Assembly: GCF_023703775.1 (NCBI RefSeq)
Contig: NZ_CP098514.1
Location: forward strand, 1,922,001 to 1,986,000
Length of the DNA stretch: 64,000 bases
Origin: Haloplanus sp. GDY1
Lineage (GTDB): Archaea > Halobacteriota > Halobacteria > Halobacteriales > Haloferacaceae
Direction of reading: 5' to 3'
Made by a program: the position numbers and the translations under genes. The notes beneath the pieces were generated by a model that had not been told where the DNA came from, made no database searches, and worked only from the letters and a program-made list of their open reading frames with translations. Of this stretch, positions 57,645-64,000 are shown in pieces. How positions within the stretch are numbered: the first letter of the stretch is position 1; the number at the start of each line of letters is the position of its first letter.

Positions 57645-59516
57645 ATGACCGACGTGACCGCCGAGCCGCCGATTCCGCTCCTCTACGTCGACGACGGGAC
57701 GGCTGCGGAGACGGTAGCCGCCGGTCTGGAACGCGCCGACGACCGACTGTCGGTTCGCACGGTCCCCGACGCCGACGCGGCGCTCGACGCCCTCGAGGCC
57801 GCGTCCCCCCCGCCGGTCGACGGCGTGGTGAGCGAGTACGACCCGCCCGGCACGGACGGCCTCGGCCTGCTCGAAGCCATCCGGGATGCGCATCCCGATC
57901 TGCCCGTCGTCATCTACACCGACGGAGGGAGCGAATCCGTCGCCAGCGACGCCGTCGCCGCCGGCGTCACCGACTACGTCCCGAAGACGGTCCCCCCCGA
58001 CCGCCTCGCCGAGCGGGTTCTCGACGCCGTCGACGGCTACCGGACTCGACGCCGCCGGCGCTCCCAGTACCGACAGCTCTTCGAGGACGCCCCGGTGATG
58101 TACGTCGTCTTCCGCGACGTCGGCGACGAACCGATCGTCGAGGACTGCAACGAGCGGTTTCTCGACCGCCTCGGCTACGACCCCGACGAGGTGTTCGGCC
58201 GCTCGGTCTGGGAGCTGTACGCCGAGGAGTCGATGCCCGAGGCCATCGAGGGGTTCGACCGCGGACGCGAGGGCACCTTCGGCCACCAGGAGCGCACGCT
58301 GATCGCGGCGGACGGCACCCACGTCGAGACCCTGTTCCGCGCTAGCCCCCGGCTGAACGACCGCGGCGAGGTGATCGGAACGCTCGGGCTCTACGTCGAC
58401 ATCACGGAGGCGAAGCGACGGGAACGGACCCTCGAACGCCTGCACGACGTGACCCGCGCCCTGATCCGCGCGGAGGACCGGGAGGCGGTGGCCGGGCTGA
58501 TCACCGACGCCGTGAGCGACGTCCTCGGCTACCCTCGGAACCTCGTCCGCCTCGTCGACGACGACGGGACCGAACTCCGCCCCGTCGCCGTCACCGACGA
58601 GGCCGAGGCGGCGCTCGGCGAGCGCCCCGTCTACCGGGTCGGCGAGGGGACGGCGGGCCGCGCCTACGACGCCGGCGAGACGCTGGTGTACGACGACGTC
58701 CGCACCGTCGACGACGGCTACGACCGGTCCGGGGTCCGGGCGTCGATGTTCGTCCCCGTCGGCGACCACGGCGTGTTGAGCGTCGGCGCCGCCGAGGCTG
58801 GCGCGTTCGACGACGCCGACGTCCACCTCGCGGAGGTGTTCGCGGCCAACGCGGCCACGGCGCTGACGCTTCTGGACCGGACCCGGACGCTCGAACGGCA
58901 GAACGACCGGCTCTCCGACTTCGCGAGCGTCGTCTCCCACGACCTCCGGACCCCGCTGTCGGTCGTCGAGGGCTCGCTCGAACTCGCCAGGGAGCGGTAC
59001 GACGACGAGGACCTCGACCGCGCCGCGCGGTCGCTCGACCGGGCGTTCGGCCTGATCGAGGAACTGCTGGCGCTCGCTCGTGGCGTGGACTCGCTCTCAC
59101 CCGAACCCCTCTCCCTGCGGTCGACGGTCGAGGCGTGCTGGCGGACCGTCGCCACCGACGACGCGACGCTCGTCGTCGACGGCGACGAGACGATCAGGGC
59201 CGACGAGGCCGCGCTCCGCCGACTGTTCGAGAACCTGCTCGGCAACTGCGTGGAGCACGGCGCCACGCCCGACGGGGACGGCGTGACCGTCACCGTCGGT
59301 CCCCTCGACGACGGGGCGGGCTTCTACGTCGCCGACGACGGTCCCGGCGTCCCCGCCGACGCCCACGAGGCGGTGTTCGACGTGGGGTACACCGACGACG
59401 GGGGGACGGGGCTGGGGCTCGCCATCGTCGAACGCATCGCGGACGCACACGGGTGGACCGTCGACGCCGTCGACGGGGAGAACGGAGCGCGGTTCGAAGT
59501 TCGGGGCGTCGGCTAG
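57645..59516 (+). CDS. Hybrid sensor histidine kinase (receiver-PAS-GAF-kinase)
   Basis: A 623-residue cytoplasmic kinase without membrane helix. Residues 10-125 are a receiver-like domain with the acidic pair DD16-17 and a K in YVPKT, but Glu64 (VVSEYDPPG) replaces the phosphoacceptor Asp. Then PAS (about 140-262; FEDAPVMYVVFRD), GAF (about 270-410), HisKA with SHDLRTPLSVVEGS, and HATPase with LFENLLGNCVEHG, ADDGPGVP and GTGLGLAIV. It starts 40 bp after the rhodopsin gene, so it may be part of the photosensory operon. Output partner is unknown. Confidence 0.88.
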   Translation: MTDVTAEPPIPLLYVDDGTAAETVAAGLERADDRLSVRTVPDADAALDALEAASPPPVDGVVSEYDPPGTDGLGLLEAIRDAHPDLPVVIYTDGGSESVASDAVAAGVTDYVPKTVPPDRLAERVLDAVDGYRTRRRRRSQYRQLFEDAPVMYVVFRDVGDEPIVEDCNERFLDRLGYDPDEVFGRSVWELYAEESMPEAIEGFDRGREGTFGHQERTLIAADGTHVETLFRASPRLNDRGEVIGTLGLYVDITEAKRRERTLERLHDVTRALIRAEDREAVAGLITDAVSDVLGYPRNLVRLVDDDGTELRPVAVTDEAEAALGERPVYRVGEGTAGRAYDAGETLVYDDVRTVDDGYDRSGVRASMFVPVGDHGVLSVGAAEAGAFDDADVHLAEVFAANAATALTLLDRTRTLERQNDRLSDFASVVSHDLRTPLSVVEGSLELARERYDDEDLDRAARSLDRAFGLIEELLALARGVDSLSPEPLSLRSTVEACWRTVATDDATLVVDGDETIRADEAALRRLFENLLGNCVEHGATPDGDGVTVTVGPLDDGAGFYVADDGPGVPADAHEAVFDVGYTDDGGTGLGLAIVERIADAHGWTVDAVDGENGARFEVRGVG

Positions 59517-60112
59517 GGCGCCTCGCCGGTTTCGATGGTGAAGTCGGCCTTCGGGTAGGCCACGCAGGTCAGGGTGTAGCCGTCGTCGAGTTCGTTGTCG
59601 TCGAGCATCTGCTGGTCGTCGTGGACGACGTACTCCTCGGAGTTCCCGCCGGAGGTGATCTGCCCGGCACACGAGACACACTGGCCCTGCCGGCAGGCGT
59701 AGGGCAGGTCCCAGCCCTCGTCCTCGCCGGCCTCCAGGACCGTCTCGTTCTCGGCCACCTCGATGGTGTCGCCCTCCTTGACGAACTCGATCTCGAAGCT
59801 CTCGGCCTCGTCGTCCGGCACGTCCCAGGGGCCGGACTCCTCGCTCGCCTCGGCACCGCCTTCGAGTTCGGCTCCCTCCTCGTCGCCGGCCACGGCGCCC
59901 GCGGCGACGGCCCCGCCGCCGCCGGCGCCGATGGCCCGGTTCATCGGTTCCGGGAAGTCCGTCTCGGGAACCGTCTCCGCCCGGCGTTCGAGTACCTCCT
60001 GACTGATGTCGGTGGTGGCCGTCCACCCCGTGCCCTTCGAGAGGTGGAGGACGACGGCCGTGAGCGTGAGGGCTGCGCCGATACTCAGCCCCACCAGATT
60101 TACCTCGACCAT
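59513..60112 (-). CDS. Membrane-anchored [2Fe-2S] ferredoxin
   Basis: A 199-residue protein: N-terminal helix (LVGLSIGAALTLTAVVLHLS), an acidic Gly/Ala/Glu-rich linker and a plant-type ferredoxin domain with the cluster ligands in YACRQGQCVSCAG and TLTCVAYP. The first 60 residues and the linker contrast with soluble halophilic ferredoxins, indicating tethering to the inner membrane face. TATA-like CTTAACCCC at 60131-60140 on this strand suits leaderless ATG 60112. Stop shares CTAG with the kinase stop. Confidence 0.88.
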   Translation of the reverse strand: MVEVNLVGLSIGAALTLTAVVLHLSKGTGWTATTDISQEVLERRAETVPETDFPEPMNRAIGAGGGGAVAAGAVAGDEEGAELEGGAEASEESGPWDVPDDEAESFEIEFVKEGDTIEVAENETVLEAGEDEGWDLPYACRQGQCVSCAGQITSGGNSEEYVVHDDQQMLDDNELDDGYTLTCVAYPKADFTIETGEAP

Positions 60113-60172
60113 GACTGGCGGTATGGATGCGGGGGTTAAGGGAATTGTGATTGCCGCGCCGGATCGGGGTTT

Positions 60173-61066
60173 CTACTCCCGTCGTGCGACCTCGTGCCGT
60201 CCGAATCCGTAGCGCAGGCGGTTGGCGAGGCGTCGCGAGAACCGATCCCGGCGCGAGGCGAACCGCTCCGCGAGCGCCTGATGGATCAGCGGCACCGGCA
60301 CCTCCCGTTCCAGCGCCTCCTGGACCGTCCACGTCCCCGTCGACCCGCCGGCGACGTGATCGGCCACGTCGCCCAGGTCGCTCCCCTCCTCGCGGAACGC
60401 CTCCTCGCAGAGTTCGAGCAGCCACGAGCGGATCACCGCGCCGTTGTTCCAGGTCCGCGCGACGGCCTCCAGATCCAGGTCGTACCGCCCCTCGTGGAGC
60501 AGTTCGAACCCCTCGCCGTAGGCCTGCATCAGCGCGTACTCGACGCCGTTGTGGATCATCTTCACGTAGTGGCCCGCCCCGGACGGCCCCATCCGGTCGT
60601 GGCCCTCGGGCCCCGTCGCCACCGCGTCGAAGACGGGCACGAGTTCCTCGTAGGCCCACGCCGGCCCGCCGACCATCAGCGAGAAGCCGAGTTCCGCCCC
60701 CGCGGGGCCGCCGCTGGTCCCGCAGTCGAGGTAGGCGGCTTCGGTCCCGTCGGCCCGCCGGACCGAGTCCTCGAAGTGGGAGTTGCCCCCGTCGACGACC
60801 ACGTCCCCGCCGTCGAGGTGCGGTTCGAGGTCCGCCAGCGCGGCGTCCACCGCCTCGCCCGCCGGCACCATCAGCCAGATCCGCTTCCCGTCGCCGAGGC
60901 GGTCCGCGAGGTCGGACAGCGAGTCCGCCGGCGCCGCGCCGGCGTCCGCCGCCGCCGCGGTCGCCTCCTCGTCGACGTCGAACGCCACGACGTCGTGTCC
61001 GGCCGCGAGCGTTCGCTCGACCACGATCCGTCCCATCCGCCCCAGGCCGACGACGCCCAGTTGCAT
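60173..61066 (-). CDS. gnd: 6-phosphogluconate dehydrogenase, decarboxylating (short archaeal type)
   Basis: A 297-residue enzyme of the short, GndA type. NAD(P) motif GVVGLGRMGRIVVERTLAAG, substrate loop DGGNSHFEDSVRR, DCGTSGGPAGAELGFSLMVGG and catalytic KMIHNGVEYALMQAYGEG. The C-terminal helices (GTWTVQEALEREVPVPLI) follow. It makes ribulose 5-phosphate in the oxidative pentose phosphate route that haloarchaea use. ATG at 61066. Confidence 0.92.
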   Translation of the reverse strand: MQLGVVGLGRMGRIVVERTLAAGHDVVAFDVDEEATAAAADAGAAPADSLSDLADRLGDGKRIWLMVPAGEAVDAALADLEPHLDGGDVVVDGGNSHFEDSVRRADGTEAAYLDCGTSGGPAGAELGFSLMVGGPAWAYEELVPVFDAVATGPEGHDRMGPSGAGHYVKMIHNGVEYALMQAYGEGFELLHEGRYDLDLEAVARTWNNGAVIRSWLLELCEEAFREEGSDLGDVADHVAGGSTGTWTVQEALEREVPVPLIHQALAERFASRRDRFSRRLANRLRYGFGRHEVARRE

Positions 61067-61153
61067 GTCTCCGACTCCCGCGCGCCGGGAGGTAGTGGTT
61101 GCGGTTGCGGTCGGGCCCCCCGTCCTTTTGCGCCCCCGGGGTCATCCTCCCGC

Positions 61154-62248
61154 ATGGACGACCGCATCCGCGCCCACGCCGAGACGCTCGTCGACTGGAG
61201 CGCCCGGGTCGATCCCGGCGACGACGTGGTGGTGCGCGTCGCCGAGGGCGCCCACGACCTCGCCGTCGCCGTCGCCGCGGCGCTCGGCGACCGGGGGGCG
61301 AACCTGCTCGCCACCTACGGCTCCGACGAGGTGACCCGCGCGTACCTCCGCGCCCACGACGGCGACTTCGCACCCCCCGACGCCGAACGCGCCCTCTACG
61401 ACCGCGCCGACGTCTTCCTCTCGCTCCGCGGCGGTCGGAACACCGCGGCGACGGCCGACGTGCCCGGCGACGTCCGCGGCGCTCACGCCCGCGCCCGAGA
61501 GGGCGTCCGCGAGGCCCGCATGGCGACGGACTGGGTGTCGACGGTTCACCCCACCCGCTCGCTCGCGCAGGCCGCCGGCATGTCCTACGAGGCGTACCGC
61601 GACTTCGTCTACGACGCCGTCCTCCGGGACTGGGAGTCGCTGGCCGCGGAGATGGCCCGGCTCACGGACCTGCTCGACGCCGGGAGCGAGGTCCGGATCG
61701 TCGCGGACGGCACCGACGTGACCCTCCCCATCGCGGGCCGGACCGCCGTGAACAGCGCCGCCTCCGTCGCCTACGACTCCCACAACCTCCCCAGCGGCGA
61801 GGTGTTCACCGCGCCGGCCGGCGCCGACGGCGAGGTGACCTTCGACGTGCCCATCACGGTCCGGGGGACCGACCTCCGCGACGCCCGCCTCGTCTTCGAG
61901 GACGGCGAGGTGGTCGACTTCTCGGCGGCGGTCGGCGAGGCCGCCCTCGCGGACGTCCTCGACACCGACGACGGCGCGAGGCGCCTCGGCGAACTCGGCG
62001 TCGGCATGAACCGCGGCATCACCCGCCCCACCGACAACGTGCTGTTCGACGAGAAGATGGCCGGCACCGTCCACCTCGCGCTCGGTCGCGCGTACGACGC
62101 CTGCCTGCCCGCGGGCGAGGCGGGCAACTCCAGCGCCGTCCACGTCGACCTCATCACCCGCATGGACGAGGGGTCGAAACTGCTCGTCGACGGCGAGGTG
62201 ATCCAGCGCGACGGGCACTTCCGCTGGGAGGCGGGATTCGAGGGATGA
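61154..62248 (+). CDS. Aminopeptidase, M29 family
   Basis: A 364-residue metallopeptidase. Metal and catalytic residues lie in LPSGEVFTAP (Glu), ELGVGMNRGITRP, EKMAGTVHLALGRAY (His) and SAVHVDLITRM (His, Asp). It releases N-terminal residues from peptides in the cytoplasm using two metal ions. The ATG at 61154 (MDDRIRAHAETLVDWS) begins the family similarity; the longer open frame is antisense to gnd. The gene overlaps the phosphodiesterase gene by 4 bp. Confidence 0.9.
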   Translation: MDDRIRAHAETLVDWSARVDPGDDVVVRVAEGAHDLAVAVAAALGDRGANLLATYGSDEVTRAYLRAHDGDFAPPDAERALYDRADVFLSLRGGRNTAATADVPGDVRGAHARAREGVREARMATDWVSTVHPTRSLAQAAGMSYEAYRDFVYDAVLRDWESLAAEMARLTDLLDAGSEVRIVADGTDVTLPIAGRTAVNSAASVAYDSHNLPSGEVFTAPAGADGEVTFDVPITVRGTDLRDARLVFEDGEVVDFSAAVGEAALADVLDTDDGARRLGELGVGMNRGITRPTDNVLFDEKMAGTVHLALGRAYDACLPAGEAGNSSAVHVDLITRMDEGSKLLVDGEVIQRDGHFRWEAGFEG

Positions 62249-63015
62249 CCGAGCCGACCGTGTTCGCCCACCGGGGGTTCGCGGGCGTCAACCCCGAGAA
62301 CACCGTCGGCGCCGTCCGCGCGGCCGCCCACCGGGCCGACGCCGTCGAAGTCGACGTCGTCGCCTGCGCGGACGGCACGCCCGTCGTCTTCCACGACGCT
62401 CGCCTCGACGCGGCGGCGGGGTCCCGGGGCGTCACCGACGCCGCCGGCGCGGTTCGCGACCTGTCCCCGGAGACGGTGACGGCCGCCGAGGTGCTGGACA
62501 GCGGCGAGACGGTCCCGACGCTCGCCCGACTGGTCGACGGGACCGACGCCCCGCTGAACGTCGAACTGAAGCGCCACGGCGCGGCGACCGTCCGACGGGG
62601 GGCGCTCCCGCCCGCCGACCGCGAGGCGTCGCGGGAGCGCTGGCAACCCCTCGTCGACCGGGTGCTCGACGCCCTCGACGGCCGCGAGATCCGCTACTCC
62701 TCGTTCCGTGAGGGGGCCCTCGCCGCGCTGCGGGCGCGCGACCCGGACGCCTCGCTCGCGCCGCTCTGCCGTGACCTCGCGACCGGCCGCGAACTCGCGG
62801 CCCGGTACGACGCCAACGCCGTCCACCCGTCGCTCGCGGCGATCCGGGACGCCGACGCCGGGACGGTCGCCGCCGTCCACGACGCCGGACGAGCGGTGAA
62901 CGTCTGGACGATCCGAACGTGGGGCGAGGCGCGGGCGGCGGTCCGGGCGGGCGCCGACGGCCTGATCGCCGACTACCCCGAGCTAACGCGGTGGCTCGGC
63001 GGGGTGAGCGGCTGA
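62245..63015 (+). CDS. Glycerophosphodiester phosphodiesterase
   Basis: A 256-residue GDPD-family TIM barrel. Active-site residues: HRGFAGVNPENT, VEVDVVACADGTPVVFHDARLD and LNVELKR for metal and acid-base roles, then NVWTIRTWGEARAAV and GADGLIADYPE at the end. Typical substrates are glycerophosphodiesters from lipid breakdown. ATG at 62245 overlaps the aminopeptidase stop. The gene's last codons overlap the 3' end of RNase P RNA on the other strand. Confidence 0.9.
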   Translation: MTEPTVFAHRGFAGVNPENTVGAVRAAAHRADAVEVDVVACADGTPVVFHDARLDAAAGSRGVTDAAGAVRDLSPETVTAAEVLDSGETVPTLARLVDGTDAPLNVELKRHGAATVRRGALPPADREASRERWQPLVDRVLDALDGREIRYSSFREGALAALRARDPDASLAPLCRDLATGRELAARYDANAVHPSLAAIRDADAGTVAAVHDAGRAVNVWTIRTWGEARAAVRAGADGLIADYPELTRWLGGVSG

Positions 63016-63490
63016 GAGGAGTAAGCCCCCTTCTGTTCTCCCGGCATTCGGCTGAGCGTCCACCTCCGCGTCCGGACTACCTTGACGAGGCGGACTTGCA
63101 CCGGTGAGGATTCGCCGTTCCATCCGTTCTCGACCGTCGGCGAGCGGCGAACGCCGCTCGCGTTCCCGGAGATGCGTGGCATCCCGCAGTTCACGGCTCG
63201 CGCCGTTCACCGTTCGGAGATGCGTGGCATCCCGCAGTTCACGGCTCGCGCCGTTCACCGTTCGGAGATGCGTAGCATCTCCTGCCCTCGGTGGGTCAAC
63301 TCCCCTCGCTCGCGCTCGGGTTCGCACACCTCATCGGTCGGGCCGAGTGGTCTCGTTTCTGTTCCAGAGCCAGCCGTCTCCGACTCCGGGCTTGCGCCCG
63401 GTCACCCGTCCGGACGGTGGGGGGACTTTCCTCATGCCCGGGGGACCGTCGGTCCCGACGGGCACGGGGGCCGGGCTCTCTCTGCCACCT
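63010..63490 (-). ncRNA. rnpB: RNase P RNA (archaeal type A) with expanded repeat region
   Basis: On the minus strand the 590-bp gap holds RNase P RNA. Conserved region I GAGGAAAGTCC is complementary to 63423-63433, and conserved region V ACAGAAGGGGGCTTA to 63022-63036. P1 forms from GGCAGAGAG near the 5' end and CTCTCAGCC at 63010-63018. GAAGGTGGCAG and GTGCAAGTCCGCC are also recognisable. A TATA-like CTTATTC at 63510-63516 predicts a 5' end near 63488. It processes tRNA 5' ends with its protein subunits. At roughly 480 nt it looks long for a haloarchaeal RNase P RNA, and the repeat region adds at least 48 nt of this. Confidence 0.92.
63168..63282 (-). repeat. 48-bp tandem repeat inside rnpB
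   Basis: Units start at 63168, 63216 and 63264: two full 48-bp copies identical to each other and a third partial copy of 19 bp. Each full unit, read on the RNA strand, has a hairpin ACGGC-GCGA-GCCGT with a GNRA loop and a GATGC/GCATC stem. The location between conserved regions I and V fits the variable P12 arm. Confidence 0.85.
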
Positions 63491-63605
63491 TCCGATAACT
63501 GGGGCGGCCGAATAAGCCGTTCGGTCGACCCGTCGGCCGAAATTCATCACGGTCTTCCCCGGTGGAAAGGAAGGGTTCAAGTCGATTCGGGGCAACGTAT
63601 CCCCT

Positions 63606-64000
63606 ATGTCAGAGGCGCAGACGGTCAGCCTTTCTTACGAAGACGGCGCCCGGGCGGTCGAACTGGCTCGCGAGGCCGTCGAAGCGTACGTACTCCAGGG
63701 GCAACGCGAACAGCCGGGCAGCATGCGCGACGCGTTCTACGCACGCACCGGCGCGTTCGTCCGCATCACCTCCACCCGCGGCAGGGGCCGACTCCGGGGC
63801 TGTGCCGGCGCCTATCGCGGGAACGACCAGCTCGGTCACGCCATCGTCGACGCGGCCATCACCGCCGCCTCGGACGACTCCTGTGGCTCCGAAATCGAAC
63901 CCCCGGAACTGGAGAGCCTCAACATCTCCATCTGTGTCGTCTGCAATCACGTCCTCACCAACGACCCGCTCTCGGACCTCGAACTCGGCACCCACGGCAT
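63606..64000 (+). CDS. AMMECR1-family protein (TIGR00296), N-terminal part
   Basis: The frame starts at ATG 63606 and runs past the window edge; 131 residues are visible. FVRITSTRGRGRLRGCAGAYRG carries the family's hallmark (usually LRGCIG; here LRGCAG), with the Cys thought to be functional. SLNISICVVCNHV follows. Archaeal AMMECR1 proteins often accompany radical-SAM AmmeMemoRadiSam systems, but the partner genes would be outside the window. RNase P RNA is divergent immediately upstream. Confidence 0.85.
   Translation, partial: MSEAQTVSLSYEDGARAVELAREAVEAYVLQGQREQPGSMRDAFYARTGAFVRITSTRGRGRLRGCAGAYRGNDQLGHAIVDAAITAASDDSCGSEIEPPELESLNISICVVCNHVLTNDPLSDLELGTHG

Overview
The window is a haloarchaeal (class Halobacteria) chromosome segment. 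It is very G+C-rich and encodes acidic proteins. Promoters are archaeal, with a TATA-like box about 25-30 bp before many start codons, so much of the mRNA is probably leaderless. Lineage markers include halocyanin, a sensory rhodopsin with its transducer, a PGF-CTERM surface protein, a fused Kae1-Bud32, an archaeal eIF2-gamma/Rpo7/Spt4/eS24 cluster and an archaeal RNase P RNA. I cannot fix the genus from sequence alone.

Layout. 0-7 kb: mixed housekeeping genes (isopentenyl-diphosphate isomerase, JAMM desampylase, AIR-synthase-like protein, MFS carrier, alpha/beta hydrolase, PsiE-like protein) and a PGF-CTERM surface protein. 7-11.3 kb: a MoxR/DUF58/transglutaminase operon. 11.3-19.8 kb: information processing (eIF1, Hsp20, XTP pyrophosphatase, eIF2-gamma, PIN protein, Rpo7, Spt4, dephospho-CoA kinase, eS24, Kae1-Bud32), with a strongly structured possible ncRNA at 12.83-13.03 kb. 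19.9-27 kb: a second, enlarged MoxR/DUF58/transglutaminase cluster. 27-29.7 kb: small conserved haloarchaeal genes and an MBL-fold hydrolase. 29.7-37.2 kb: a copper P-type ATPase and SafE-type protein divergent from a halocyanin-ba3 oxidase operon, followed by a gene wrecked by a TnpB fragment. 39-45 kb: a PQQ-type sugar dehydrogenase and the heme genes hemH, hemG and hemE. 45-54.5 kb: a HxlR regulator, a DoxX protein and the aa3-type oxidase locus (coxB, fused coxA-coxC, subunit IV and small membrane proteins). 54.5-59.5 kb: transducer, sensory rhodopsin and histidine kinase. 59.5-63 kb: anchored ferredoxin, 6-phosphogluconate dehydrogenase, M29 aminopeptidase and glycerophosphodiesterase. 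63.0-63.5 kb: RNase P RNA. The window ends inside an AMMECR1-family gene.

How the genes work together. The central 30 kb reads as an aerobic respiration island: two different heme-copper oxidases, copper supply and assembly factors, three consecutive heme-synthesis steps and blue-copper or ferredoxin electron carriers. The photosensory locus sits beside it.

Standout observations: (1) two copies of a 75-76 bp palindromic element with compensatory changes in its inner stem, each supplying the Ser-Asp-stop ends of both convergent neighbours; (2) a coxB gene whose well-placed ATG is out of frame by one base in a run of eight C; (3) a 48-nt tandem duplication inside RNase P RNA; (4) a promoter-led candidate structured RNA next to hsp20; (5) a histidine kinase whose receiver domain has Glu where the phosphoacceptor Asp belongs; (6) a conserved nuclease-like family with a C-terminal cysteine cluster.
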